From Bradyrhizobium sp. URHD0069 (GTDB lineage Bacteria; Pseudomonadota; Alphaproteobacteria; Rhizobiales; Xanthobacteraceae): a stretch of 64,000 nt of DNA. Each line of letters starts with the position of its first letter. The first letter of the stretch is position 1. Shown in pieces: positions 1 through 8,059 of the stretch. The stretch lies in the NCBI RefSeq assembly GCF_000701345.1, contig NZ_KL370775.1:1-64000 (forward strand), given 5' to 3'. The position numbers were made by a program, and so were the translations under genes. The notes under the pieces are model-generated. The model made no database searches and had not been told where the DNA came from. It was given only the letters and a program-made list of their open reading frames with translations.

Positions 1-195
1 AATTTGGGTGACCGCTTCGGCGTAAAGATCACCCTTGCTCTCAAAGTAACTATAGAAACTTCCCCGGGTGAGCCCGGCATCAGCCATAACGTCGTCGATT
101 GACACAGTATCGAACCCACGGCGATTGAAGAGTCGCCAGGCGCTCCGAACAATTTTCTGTTTGGTTAGGCGGCGGTGGTCAGCAGGATACGACAT
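1..195 (-). CDS. TetR/AcrR family regulator, N-terminal part (cut by window edge)
   Basis: The reverse strand encodes 65 residues from an ATG at 193-195, running off the left edge. They form a typical TetR helix-turn-helix: an N-terminal helix (KQKIVRSAWRLFNRRGFDTV), then DDVMADAGLTRGSFYSYFES as helix-turn-recognition helix, then KGDLYAEAV. TetR proteins are ligand-responsive repressors, with the ligand domain C-terminal, which is missing here. The target and ligand cannot be told. The gene is divergent from the small glycine-rich gene at 452, so the 256-nt gap between them may hold its operator, but I see no clear palindrome there. Confidence 0.85.
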   Translation of the reverse strand, partial: MSYPADHRRLTKQKIVRSAWRLFNRRGFDTVSIDDVMADAGLTRGSFYSYFESKGDLYAEAVTQI

Positions 196-451
196 CGAAC
201 CTCTCTCTCGCGCGACAAGCTGGTGTTTCGATCTTGAAAGCCACAAGCAAGCAGTAGGATCGCTTGGGAGCGCTTTTACAAACTGCGGTACCGTCGCAAC
301 CGTTCCACCGCAAGCCGGTCACGGCTTCTCTTACGCAGTAAACTCTTCGTTCCCGCACCGAAAACTAAAATTCAATTTAGTAGTGTCGGCGGATTGGCGG
401 ACCTACACAAGCTTCACGGGGCGTTCTAGTGAATCCTAGTGGAGCTCCCCC

Positions 452-601
452 ATGTCAAACACCTCGGTAAAAGTCGCCGTCCTCTTCGTGCTCTTGGCCT
501 TGCCTGCCTCTTCATTTGGGCGCGGCGGAGGCTCGGCTGGAATGGGACATTCAGGAGGGGTAGGAGGGGCCCGGTCAAACGCTGCTCGGTGTCTGGCATA
601 G
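452..601 (+). CDS. Small glycine-rich secreted protein (49 aa), candidate
   Basis: An ATG at 452 preceded by GGAG (441-444, 8-nt spacer) opens a 49-codon frame. Residues 1-22 look like a signal peptide: Lys7, a hydrophobic core VAVLFVLLALPASS, and a small-residue end. The mature part is rich in Gly and Ser (GRGGGSAGMGHSGGVGGA). It resembles in composition the larger glycine-rich protein encoded at 1400-1750. The stop at 599-601 falls right where the IS110 remnant starts, so the original C-terminus may have been replaced by the insertion. Function unknown; the call rests on the RBS, signal peptide and composition only. Confidence 0.4.
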   Translation: MSNTSVKVAVLFVLLALPASSFGRGGGSAGMGHSGGVGGARSNAARCLA

Positions 602-602
602 G

Positions 603-1026
603 TTCAATCGCCGCGTCGATCTTGAGAACCATGTCCGTGGCCTTCTCAAGAACCTCGGTCTAGTGATCGGCCGCGCCACGTTCAATGTCTTCGCCGTGCG
701 AGCCGAGGAGTTGATCGAGGGCCGTCCTGAGTTGGTGGCTGCGATCAGGCCGCTGCTCGAAGCCCGCAATGCCGTCGAGCAGCAGGTCAGCGACCTCGAC
801 CGCAAGGTTATGAAGTTGGCTCGTCGTGATGCGCAGGTCCCAGCGGTTCATGACCATACCTGGGGTGGGCTCGATTACCGCGCTTGCATTCAAGGCAGCG
901 ATTGACGATCCGGCACGGTTCGCGCGATCGAGAAGTGTGGGTATGTCGGATTAACGAGCAGACGGTACGCTTCAGGCGAGATCGACTGGAGTGGTCGCAT
1001 CTCGAAGTGTGGTGATGCCATGCTTA
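603..1026 (+). mobile_element. IS110-family transposase remnant (frameshifted, both ends missing)
   Basis: In one frame 603-833 reads as the middle of an IS110-type DEDD transposase: LENHVRGLLKNLGLVIGRAT, FNVFAVRAEELIEGRPELVA, then VEQQVSDLDRKVMKLARRDA. A frameshift near 836 moves the match to the next frame (RRFMTIPGVGSITALAFKAA then DDPARFARSRSVG), and another near 940 gives the segment GLTSRRYASGEIDWSGRISK, ending in GDAML at about 1023. The motif GVGSITA is typical of the transposase_20 domain. The N-terminal catalytic domain and C-terminus are absent, so this is a dead fragment. It abuts an ihfA-like fragment on the opposite strand. Confidence 0.75.
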
Positions 1027-1179
1027 TCACGCAACGCCACCGCGGCTGTGGCCATTGATACGTTGCTTCAGAAGAGCGGACGGCGTGAACACGATTACGC
1101 GACGCGGAGAATTCGGCATCTCGGTGCCGGTCTTCGGATTGCGGCCGATACGCTGACCTTTTTTGATTTTTCTTGTCAT
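1027..1179 (-). pseudogene. Fragment of integration host factor alpha subunit (ihfA-like C-terminus)
   Basis: The minus strand from ATG 1177-1179 to stop 1027-1029 encodes 50 residues. [17 protein letters not shown] then [20 protein letters not shown] match the DNA-binding arm and C-terminal helix of IHF-alpha/HU proteins as I remember them from Bradyrhizobium and Rhodopseudomonas. The N-terminal dimerisation half of the roughly 100-residue protein is missing, and the last residues (HSRGGVA) diverge. The fragment starts exactly where the IS110 remnant ends, suggesting rearrangement of mobile DNA. It is probably not functional, though a 50-residue arm-only peptide could still be expressed. Confidence 0.6.
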
Positions 1180-1297
1180 AGCTCTGTTTCCTTTCAGTTT
1201 CAGAATCGCCGATCACCCTGCGCACGGCGTAAGTACCATTGATCGGCCCTTGGTTGTTGAACGTCGGCGGGAATGATGGGGTGTGAGTTGAGGTGGT

Positions 1298-1350
1298 GGC
1301 TCACCTGAGAGAGCTAGGGTTTCGCGGTTCGCCAGTTCTCCAGGTGAGCC
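1298..1350. repeat. Inverted repeat, 10-bp perfect arms
   Basis: GGCTCACCTG at 1298-1307 is mirrored perfectly by CAGGTGAGCC at 1341-1350. The pairing continues imperfectly inward (AGAGAGCT against AGTTCTC), leaving a loop of under 20 nt. It lies 50 nt downstream of the minus-strand glycine-rich gene, so it may be that gene's transcript end, although no T-run follows. An IS end or a small structured element is the alternative, given the IS remnant next door. Confidence 0.5.
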
Positions 1351-1399
1351 CCTTAAGATTTCGAAAGTCGCGCCCGCAACTTCCGAATAGGATCACCAC

Positions 1400-1750
1400 T
1401 CAGTAGGTGCAGGTGTAGGGCAAGTCGTATGACGTGTAATACGGACAGCTGCCGTAGTCGTAATAGCCGCCGAAACCACGTCTTCCATTGCCATAGTGAT
1501 CTCGGCCCATGCCCGCCGTGCGAGCTCCGCCGAAGCCAGCCATGTGACCTCCGCCAAAGCCACCAACATGACCTCCGCCGAAGCCACCCATAGAACCTGC
1601 GCTGAAGCCGCCACCGCCCCCGTGTCCTCCCCCGCCGCCGCCGCCGCCACCACCACCGCCTCCGCCACCGTGAGCCTGCGCACCCGTCGCAAGCAGTGAC
1701 CCGGCCAACAAGGCGGTAGCCAATACCATCATCGTTCTTCGTCCAGTCAT
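1400..1750 (-). CDS. Glycine-rich secreted protein (116 aa)
   Basis: A start ATG at 1748-1750 is preceded on the minus strand by GGAAAG. Residues 1-26 form a clear signal peptide (RR near the start, hydrophobic ATALLAGSLL, cleavage after AQA). The mature protein starts AHG, then has an uninterrupted run of about 15 glycines. Repeats of the type GGFGGGHVGGFGGGHMAGFG follow, then a tail rich in Tyr and Cys (SCPYYTSYDLPYTCTY). Such proteins are common, poorly characterised envelope or exported proteins in rhizobia, and no function is claimed. The two tail cysteines could form a disulfide. The gene is monocistronic by spacing. Confidence 0.75.
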   Translation of the reverse strand: MTGRRTMMVLATALLAGSLLATGAQAHGGGGGGGGGGGGGGGHGGGGGFSAGSMGGFGGGHVGGFGGGHMAGFGGARTAGMGRDHYGNGRRGFGGYYDYGSCPYYTSYDLPYTCTY

Positions 1751-1924
1751 GACACTTTCCTTTCAATGGCCAGAGCCATTAGTGATCATTTCTCGCCCAG
1801 GCCTCATATGGTCGCCCGGCTCCCAATCGCTAACGGGAAATTTCGAAGGCATTAATCGGAGCAGCCGATTGCGCCCGGTTAGCACACAGGCATCGCCACA
1901 ATGGATGCCGACCTGGCACGCTGC

Positions 1925-2878
1925 TCAGCGCGCTGCCAGTGCTTCAATGTCATGGTCGGGCGCAAAGGCTCTCTTGGTACCGGTCAGACACACTCGGATA
2001 AGATTTCCGAGCATCCTGAATTCGGCGCCGCGCGAAGTTGTCGGCCGCCAGGCCAGGACCAGGGTGCGGAACGGCTTGTCTGGAAAGAGCGGGCGAATCA
2101 CAACATTGCGAGTTGAAGCGAGCTCCGAATCCACCGCGATCTGGGGCATTAGTGTAATGCCAAGTCCTGCGGCCACCATCTGGACAAGCGTTCGCAGGCT
2201 AGTCGCCTGGAAGATTTCATTGCGAACCGGATCCACGATCCGACATGCCTGCAGCGAATGGCTGCGCAGGCAATGCCCGTCCTCGATCAGCAGCAGTTGC
2301 TCACGCGCCAAGTCATGACGGTTTACCACTTTGTGATGGCGAAGAGGATGGTTGCTCGGCATCGCTACGACGATTGGATCTTCCGTGATTTCCATCGCCT
2401 CGACATCACCAAGTTCGTAGGGAATGGCCACCAGCAAAATGTCGAGCTCTCCTCCAGCGAGCTTGTCCAGCAAGACTGGACTCGGAGCCTCCCGCACGTA
2501 CAGCTTGAGCTTCGGCTGCGCAGTGCCCAGATGCGACAGCAGCGAGGGCAGGACATAGGGCCCGACTGTCGGGATTATCCCGAACCGCAGCGGCCCGGAC
2601 AATGGCTCCTGCGCGTTGCGAGCCAACCCGACCAGTTCCTCGGCGTCGACCAGCAGGCGCCGGGCGCGCGTCGCGATCTCTTTCCCCAAGGGCGTCAGCA
2701 TCACGTGGCGATGGCTGCGCTCAAACAGCGTGACGCCCAGCCGTGCCTCGAGCTCCTTGATCCCTCCGCTCAGCGTCGATTGCGTGACCGCGCAACTTTC
2801 CGCAGCACGGCCGAAATGGCATTGCTCGGCCAGCGCGCACAGAAAGCGGAGTTGTTGAAGACTGGGCAGGATCACCAT
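1925..2878 (-). CDS. oxyR: Hydrogen-peroxide-sensing LysR-type regulator OxyR
   Basis: LysR-type regulator of 317 residues. The N-terminal winged HTH includes FGRAAESCAVTQSTLSGGIK. The C-terminal effector domain carries the OxyR redox pair: Cys203 and Cys212 in GHCLRSHSLQAC, nine residues apart as in E. coli Cys199/Cys208. In the family, peroxide oxidises these to a disulfide, turning OxyR into an activator of catalase genes. The divergent neighbour is a catalase (katA, 3252), which supports this role. I chose the ATG at 2876-2878 because it gives a normal OxyR N-terminus; an in-frame TTG at 2890 would add four residues. No strong ribosome-binding site precedes either start. Confidence 0.88.
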   Translation of the reverse strand: MVILPSLQQLRFLCALAEQCHFGRAAESCAVTQSTLSGGIKELEARLGVTLFERSHRHVMLTPLGKEIATRARRLLVDAEELVGLARNAQEPLSGPLRFGIIPTVGPYVLPSLLSHLGTAQPKLKLYVREAPSPVLLDKLAGGELDILLVAIPYELGDVEAMEITEDPIVVAMPSNHPLRHHKVVNRHDLAREQLLLIEDGHCLRSHSLQACRIVDPVRNEIFQATSLRTLVQMVAAGLGITLMPQIAVDSELASTRNVVIRPLFPDKPFRTLVLAWRPTTSRGAEFRMLGNLIRVCLTGTKRAFAPDHDIEALAAR

Positions 2879-3251
2879 CGGGATGTCCAATGAAGCTGTG
2901 CGTTTTTATCCATTGGACCAATGGCCAGGAATGGCGGACCTTCCGCAGACAGGAGATATGAGCCGGTAGATGAACTTTCCATGGTCGGTTGCACATAATC
3001 GATCGCTTGCGAACATCTCACCATTCGGTGAAGCACCATGAACTACCGCCAACATTTCGCATCCGCCATCGAGTCAGTTCGCGGTGAGGGCCGACGGTGT
3101 GGAGGCCGCAGTGTCGCCCAACACTCAAGCGTGATGAGCATGGTGCTCGTTTTCTTCCTACATCGAAAACGACACGAAAGACCAATCTTGCAGGCAGTGC
3201 GGTCATCGTGTTGCCGGGATCTCGATTACTCGTGAACAGGAATGACACTTC
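2879..3251. promoter_or_regulatory. Divergent oxyR-katA intergenic region
   Basis: These 373 nt separate the starts of oxyR (minus) and katA (plus), so both promoters and the OxyR operator should lie here. I could not recognise an ATAG-N7-CTAT-type OxyR site with confidence. A short perfect inverted repeat, GAGCA-TGG-TGCTC, lies near 3136-3148. A weak RBS (AGGA, about 10 nt before the ATG) precedes katA. No convincing coding sequence is present. Confidence 0.5.
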
Positions 3252-4715
3252 ATGGCCAAACGCCCCACCCTCACCACCATCACCGGCATGCCGGTTGCCG
3301 ACAACCAGAACAGCATCACGGCGGGCCCGCGCGGCCCGGTGCTGATGCAAGATTTCTTTTTGTTCGAGAAGCTTGCCCACCAGAACCGCGAGCGCATTCC
3401 CGAACGCGGCCAGCACGCCAAGGGCTCAGGCGCGTATGGCACGCTGACCATAACTCATGACATCATGAAATACACAAAGGCTAAGGTGTTGCAGAAGGGC
3501 AAAAAGACCGAAGCTTTCCTGCGCTTTTCGACGGTCGCCGGTGAGCGCGGGGCCGCCGATGCCGAGCGCGACGTCCGCGGCTTCGCGCTACGCTTCTATA
3601 CCGAAGAAGGCAACTGGGACATGGTCGGCAACAACACGCCGATATTCTTCGTGCGCGACGCGCTGAAGTTCCCTGACTTCATCCACACCCAGAAGCGGCA
3701 CCCGAGAACCAACATGCGGTCGCCGACCGCGATGTGGGATTTCTGGTCGCTGTCGCCAGAGAGCCTGCACCAGGTCACCATTCTAATGTCAGACCGCGGC
3801 CTGCCGCAGAGCTATCGCAATATCGACGGCTTCGGCTCGCATACCTACTCGTTCATCAACGCCAACAACGAGCGGCACTGGGTAAAATTCCACTTCAAAA
3901 CCATGCAGGGTATCAAGAACTGGACCAATGCCGAAGCCGCCGAGAAGGTCGCGCATGACCGCGAGACCCACCAGCGTGACCTGTTCGAGTCGATCGAGCG
4001 CGGCGATTTCCCGAAGTGGAAGTTCTCGGTGCAGATCATGCCGGAGAGCGATGTCGGCAAGCACTGGTACAACCCCTTCGACCTTACGAAAGTATGGCCG
4101 CACAAGGATTACCCGCTGATTGAGGTCGGCGTGCTCGAGCTCAACCGCAATCCGGAGAATTATTTCGCCGAAGTCGAGCAGGCCGCGCTCTCGCCCGCAA
4201 ACATTGTGCCCGGCATCAGCCATTCGCCAGACAAGATGCTGCAGGCGCGCATCTTCGCCTACGCCGATGCGCACCGCTACCGCGTAGGCGTCAATGCTGA
4301 TCAGCTTCCTGTCAACAAGCCGCGCTGCCCCGTGCACACTTACAACGCCGATGGTGCCATGCGGCTCGCAGGCAACCCGAATCCTGATGCCTATTACGAG
4401 CCGAACTCGTTCAACGGCCCCGTGCAGGACGAACGCTTCCGCGAGCCGCCGCTGAAAATCTCGGGCGATGCCGACCGCTACAATCACCGCGACGGCAACG
4501 ACGACTATCGTCAGCCGGGCGACTTGTTCCGGCTAATGACGGCCCACCATAAGCAGCAGCTCTTCCATAACTACAAGGCAGCGATGGAAGGTGTGCCGGT
4601 CGAGATCGTCAAACGGCAGATCGTCCACTGCTACAGGGCCGATCCCGAATACGGCACTGGCGTCGCCAAGGCGATGGGCATCAATTTCACGCCGCAGATG
4701 ATCGCCGCGGAGTAA
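3252..4715 (+). CDS. katA: Catalase (monofunctional haem catalase, small-subunit type)
   Basis: A 487-residue haem catalase that converts hydrogen peroxide to water and oxygen. Visible catalytic features are His55 in [11 protein letters not shown], Asn128 in GNNTPIFF, and the proximal haem ligand Tyr337 in [12 protein letters not shown]. The length matches small-subunit (clade 3-like) catalases; there is no C-terminal flavodoxin-like domain and no signal peptide, so it is cytoplasmic. An oddity is GQ just before the catalytic His where most family members have VV. It is divergent from oxyR and probably OxyR-activated. A GC-rich stem-loop directly follows the stop codon. Confidence 0.96.
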   Translation: MAKRPTLTTITGMPVADNQNSITAGPRGPVLMQDFFLFEKLAHQNRERIPERGQHAKGSGAYGTLTITHDIMKYTKAKVLQKGKKTEAFLRFSTVAGERGAADAERDVRGFALRFYTEEGNWDMVGNNTPIFFVRDALKFPDFIHTQKRHPRTNMRSPTAMWDFWSLSPESLHQVTILMSDRGLPQSYRNIDGFGSHTYSFINANNERHWVKFHFKTMQGIKNWTNAEAAEKVAHDRETHQRDLFESIERGDFPKWKFSVQIMPESDVGKHWYNPFDLTKVWPHKDYPLIEVGVLELNRNPENYFAEVEQAALSPANIVPGISHSPDKMLQARIFAYADAHRYRVGVNADQLPVNKPRCPVHTYNADGAMRLAGNPNPDAYYEPNSFNGPVQDERFREPPLKISGDADRYNHRDGNDDYRQPGDLFRLMTAHHKQQLFHNYKAAMEGVPVEIVKRQIVHCYRADPEYGTGVAKAMGINFTPQMIAAE

Positions 4716-4741
4716 CCGCCGCTCGCTTCGGCGACCGGCGG
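4716..4741 (+). terminator. Stem-loop with TTCG tetraloop after katA
   Basis: Directly after the katA stop, CCGCCGCTCGC (4716-4726) pairs with GCGACCGGCGG (4731-4741), 10 of 11 bases, closing a TTCG loop. This is a very stable hairpin. No T-run follows, so it may be a Rho-assisted terminator or an mRNA 3' stabiliser. Confidence 0.6.
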
Positions 4742-4816
4742 CCGCTCCTCCCGCGCCGCCGGCTACCCCTAAACAATTCAATGCGAGCGGCGCACGCTCG
4801 TCTCTGGAGATCAACA

Positions 4817-5563
4817 ATGTCTAACCGGATTGCACCCAAGCTCCTTGCGGAGTTCATCGGCACCTTCTCGTTCGTGTTCATCGGCGCCGGCGCCGCGGCC
4901 GTGGTCGGCGACGGTGTCGGCCTGCCCGGCATCGCCGCGGTTGCCTTCGCCCATGGCTTGGCCATCATGGCCTTCGCCTTTGCCTACGGCCCCGTGTCGG
5001 GCGGGCATATGAACCCCGCCGTCACGGTCGGCGTGCTCGCCGCCGGCGCGATGCGCGCCGGCGACGCGGTCGGCTATATCATCAGTCAGCTCATTGGCGG
5101 TGTCGCTGGCGCGCTCTTCTTGCGGGTCGTACTGGGAGGCGCGGAAACCGGCCTCGGCACGCCTGCGCTCGCGCACAACCTCGCTCTCGGCGCGACGACC
5201 CTCACGATCACGCCTGCTGCCGGCTTCATGATCGAGGCCGTGCTCGCCTTTTTCCTGGTGACGGTCGTACTCAGCACTGCGGTTGCGGGCCGCGCGGGCA
5301 ATCTCGCCCCGCTTGCGATCGGAATGACGCTGACCCTCAACATCATCATGGGTGGGGCCCTCACGGGCGCACCATTCAATCCCGCGCGGGCGCTTGGCCC
5401 GATGGTCGCGACCGGCAATTTCAACGATGCCTGGCTGTACGTGATAGCCCCGCTCGTTGGCGCCATCGTCGCTGCCCTCTTGCACACGGGCCTCGCTCAC
5501 CTCGCCCAAGAGGGGACGGCGTCGGCCGGGCCTGGCAGCGCCGCCCAGACGCCCGCTGAATGA
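4817..5563 (+). CDS. Aquaporin / major intrinsic protein family channel
   Basis: A 248-residue inner-membrane protein with about six hydrophobic segments. It has the two NPA boxes that meet in the pore: SGGHMNPAVTVG in the first half and GAPFNPARALGP in the second, the hallmark of MIP water/solute channels. The start was set at ATG 4817, with GGAG about 7 nt upstream; an upstream in-frame start would add a non-family leader. AqpZ-type water channels fit the length and motifs, but selectivity (water, glycerol, other small solutes) cannot be fixed without a filter-residue alignment. Adjacent to katA; peroxide permeation is possible but unproven. Confidence 0.9.
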   Translation: MSNRIAPKLLAEFIGTFSFVFIGAGAAAVVGDGVGLPGIAAVAFAHGLAIMAFAFAYGPVSGGHMNPAVTVGVLAAGAMRAGDAVGYIISQLIGGVAGALFLRVVLGGAETGLGTPALAHNLALGATTLTITPAAGFMIEAVLAFFLVTVVLSTAVAGRAGNLAPLAIGMTLTLNIIMGGALTGAPFNPARALGPMVATGNFNDAWLYVIAPLVGAIVAALLHTGLAHLAQEGTASAGPGSAAQTPAE

Positions 5564-5654
5564 GTCCCATTCGCGACTCATGCTTCAAGCTCAGAGCGAA
5601 ATGGCGCTGCTGCCGATCGGCAGCGGCGCGGTCAGCAGTCGTGACGCGAACTCG

Positions 5655-5692
5655 GAGTAGCAGGGTTGGCCGGTCAGCCAAGCCTGCTACTC
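5655..5692. terminator. Long perfect stem-loop downstream of the aquaporin gene
   Basis: GAGTAGCAGG (5655-5664) pairs perfectly with CCTGCTACTC (5683-5692). Inside, TTGGC (5666-5670) pairs with GCCAA (5677-5681) across a single G/G mismatch, leaving a 6-nt loop. It lies 92 nt after the aquaporin stop. No T-run follows, so it is a possible terminator or structured RNA element. Confidence 0.5.
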
Positions 5693-5751
5693 GCGTAGCG
5701 AGGTAATCGGTCGACGCGCGCGATCCGTACGCACCTTGCATTTTGCAGATG

Positions 5752-5930
5752 AAATCTCCCTGTTAACGGCTAAAGATTCCCTGTTCATCGAAATATTTTC
5801 CCTGTTAGCTTGAGTAGGGAATTGTTCGAAAAATCCATGCAGCACAGTGGTTTCGTGCAACGAAATTGGCGTCTGAGAGACCAAAATCACAAAATTCCCT
5901 GTAAAATTCCCTGTTTGCAGGGAATTTAGC
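5752..5930. repeat. Array of CCCTGTT motifs with 21-nt period (copy 1)
   Basis: CCCTGTT occurs at 5758, 5779 and 5800, exactly 21 nt apart. CCCTGTA follows at 5897 and CCCTGTT at 5909, the last beginning the partial palindrome CCCTGTTTGCAGGG. The minus-strand frame through it is low-complexity (repeated NRE/GNF) and looks like a translation artefact, not a gene. A related array with the same 21-nt period lies at 18236-18284. I recall similar repeats as dispersed non-coding elements in Bradyrhizobium genomes. The rest of the 5564-6502 gap holds no gene I can support. Confidence 0.6.
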
Positions 5931-6318
5931 CTGGAGACGGGTGCGATCAGCACTGCGTCGCCAGCCAGACAGTCCAGCAACTGGATGCCAAATTCAAACA
6001 ATCTTAGCGCGAATTCATCGATAGTCTCCGGCTGATATTCGAAATATTCCCGTTTTGGGGAGACTTCGATAGGAGACCGGGGTTCGATCTGCACTGCGTG
6101 GCCCGGGTCGGACGGCAATTCGTGGAAGTTTTCGGCGGTACCTCGCGCGGCAGTATCTATGGAATGCGCACGTTCACAACGGGCGAGCGATGTCGCGCAG
6201 CGAGTTTCAGCTTTTGATCTGGACGTATCCATTGAAGACAGAACACGCAATCTAACGTGCAACCGGCGATCCAATTGTGGTCGTCACAGGGAAGTTAAAT
6301 TTTTGTTAAGTTCACCTG

Positions 6319-6333
6319 CTTAGGTCGCCTAAG
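6319..6333. promoter_or_regulatory. Perfect inverted repeat upstream of the RTX protein gene
   Basis: CTTAGG (6319-6324), TCG, CCTAAG (6328-6333) form a perfect 15-bp palindromic site about 170 nt before the start of the RTX gene. It is the size of a regulator operator. No matching regulator gene is adjacent. Confidence 0.4.
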
Positions 6334-6502
6334 TCGGAGGCACCCCTGTTTTCGGCGAACGTTTGGTTTGTCCAGCCATCCCCGACAGGAAGATCAACTC
6401 GCCTCTCTAGCTCGCCGCCTGCCTCACGCCATTCAATTCATCGACGCGAAAACATGAGTTTTCGCGAACAGCTTTCTGTGCTCTTTTTTTAGGAGAATTT
6501 CC

Positions 6503-8059
6503 ATGGGTCCCGGTTCCATCGCCTTCACTGGCTTCAACGTCCTGCCGAACACAGTGTCGCAATTCAATTTTGTCGCGTTGGAAGGCATCACCGCCGGGAC
6601 GACAATTGCCTTCACCGACAACAATTGGAATGGCTCGGCGTTCACGACGAACGAAGCCACTTGGACCTGGACGGCGACCAGCGACGTTGCTGCCGGCACC
6701 ATCGTCACACTCAACGACCTGATCCCCGGCAATTTTGGCGGCACGGCGCACCCGGCCAGCAATCTCGGCACGGTAGCTTATTTCGGCACCCAGCCTGTCC
6801 AGCAATATCAGTTCGCGGGCGAAACTCTTTATGCCTATACCGGCGACGCGGCGAATCCGACGTTCCTAACGGCTTTCGCCACCGGAAACCTGACCGGCAG
6901 CGAGTTGACCAATACCAGCCTCGTCGAAGGCGTGAACGCGGTCTCTTTGAATAACACTGTCGAGGGGATCTTCTATCCAATGATCTCCGTCTATGACGGT
7001 CCGACCTCCGGCTTCAGTTCCTTCGCCGATTATCTGGCGGCGCTACACCAGTCTGACAACTGGACCGGCCAGCGCGCCTATCCCGATGCCGGCAACGACG
7101 GCACGCATCCCGACCTGCCGCTGCCGACCGATCCACTCACCGTTGATCCGACGGTGCAGACCATCGGCTTTGCGCCCGATTCGGTTCGTGTCTCGGTCAC
7201 GGAGGGGCAGGCCGGCGAGAGCACCATCCTGACTTTCACAGTCGTGCGCTCGGGTTCGACCGAAGGTGCGATCGACTTTTCCGGCTCGCTGCTTGCCGGT
7301 GCCGGCATTGACGCCGCTGACTTCGGCGGCACGCTGCCGACCTTCTCCGGCATGATCGCGGCCGGCGCGACATCTGCCGTTGTGACGATCACGGTCTCCG
7401 GGGACATTCGCTATGAGAGCAACGAGACATTCGACATCGTTCTTGAGGGTGGATCGAATCCCGGCCACGAGGTCGTCGTCGGCGGAAGCGATACCGCGCA
7501 TGCGACGATCACCAATACCGATCAGCCCCAAACCGTAAATTTTGCGGCAGCGTCCCAGAATCTTCAGATGACCGAAGGCAATGCCGGCGAATTGACGTTG
7601 ACCTTCACCGTCGAGCGGACGGGCGGAACGCTGGGCGAAACGACCTTTACAGTCGTCGCTCCGGCGGGCGGCAGCACCGCCAATGGCGATGATTTCGGCG
7701 GCGTTTTCCCCTTCACCGGGACGATCCCGGATGGCCAAAGCTCGGCAACGTTTACGCTTACGATCAACGGCGACGTCCGCGCCGAGCTGACCGAGCAACT
7801 CCGTCTGCAAATCACATCCGTCGGCAACGAACCGGTCGGCGCGATCATCGGTAACGGTGGATACGCATCCGCAACCGTGACGATCACGAATGACGACCCT
7901 GCCTTCACCGGCAACGTCATTGGCGCTGGCGAGATCGTTGAGACTCCAATTACCGTGGCGGGCGGCGGTCAGTTCACGGTGGAAGCGGGGCAAGCTCGAT
8001 GTCCCCGGCAACCAGATTGCGCTGCAGTGGAGCGGCGCGAACAGCCATCTCGTGGTTGA
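6503..8059 (+). CDS. Giant Calx-beta/RTX secreted protein, N-terminal reading frame
   Basis: Begins at ATG 6503 with an excellent AGGAG (6491-6495). Residues 1-200 contain a lamin-tail-like beta domain seen at the start of many secreted alphaproteobacterial proteins (GSIAFTGFN, IAFTDNNWNG). Two Calx-beta domains follow, roughly residues 225-345 (VSVTEGQAGESTILTFTV to HATITNTD) and 350-470 (MTEGNAGELTLTFTVERTGG to TVTITNDD). Homology continues only to about 7984 (GGQFTVEAG), where a net frameshift moves the protein into another frame; the last ~25 residues to the stop at 8057-8059 are out-of-frame sequence. With the frameshifts repaired, this is the N-terminus of the 8.3 kb gene ending at 14784. 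Confidence 0.8.
   Translation: MGPGSIAFTGFNVLPNTVSQFNFVALEGITAGTTIAFTDNNWNGSAFTTNEATWTWTATSDVAAGTIVTLNDLIPGNFGGTAHPASNLGTVAYFGTQPVQQYQFAGETLYAYTGDAANPTFLTAFATGNLTGSELTNTSLVEGVNAVSLNNTVEGIFYPMISVYDGPTSGFSSFADYLAALHQSDNWTGQRAYPDAGNDGTHPDLPLPTDPLTVDPTVQTIGFAPDSVRVSVTEGQAGESTILTFTVVRSGSTEGAIDFSGSLLAGAGIDAADFGGTLPTFSGMIAAGATSAVVTITVSGDIRYESNETFDIVLEGGSNPGHEVVVGGSDTAHATITNTDQPQTVNFAAASQNLQMTEGNAGELTLTFTVERTGGTLGETTFTVVAPAGGSTANGDDFGGVFPFTGTIPDGQSSATFTLTINGDVRAELTEQLRLQITSVGNEPVGAIIGNGGYASATVTITNDDPAFTGNVIGAGEIVETPITVAGGGQFTVEAGQARCPRQPDCAAVERREQPSRG

Noticed and set aside
1027-1225. 111-residue minus-strand frame overlapping the ihfA-like fragment
   Set aside because: It is in a different frame from the IHF similarity and has no family match.
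5687-6274. 195-residue open frame on the minus strand across the CCCTGTT repeats
   Set aside because: Composition is driven by the repeats (GNF/NRE strings), there is no RBS or family match, and the related array at 18.2 kb reads in different frames. Treated as non-coding repeat.
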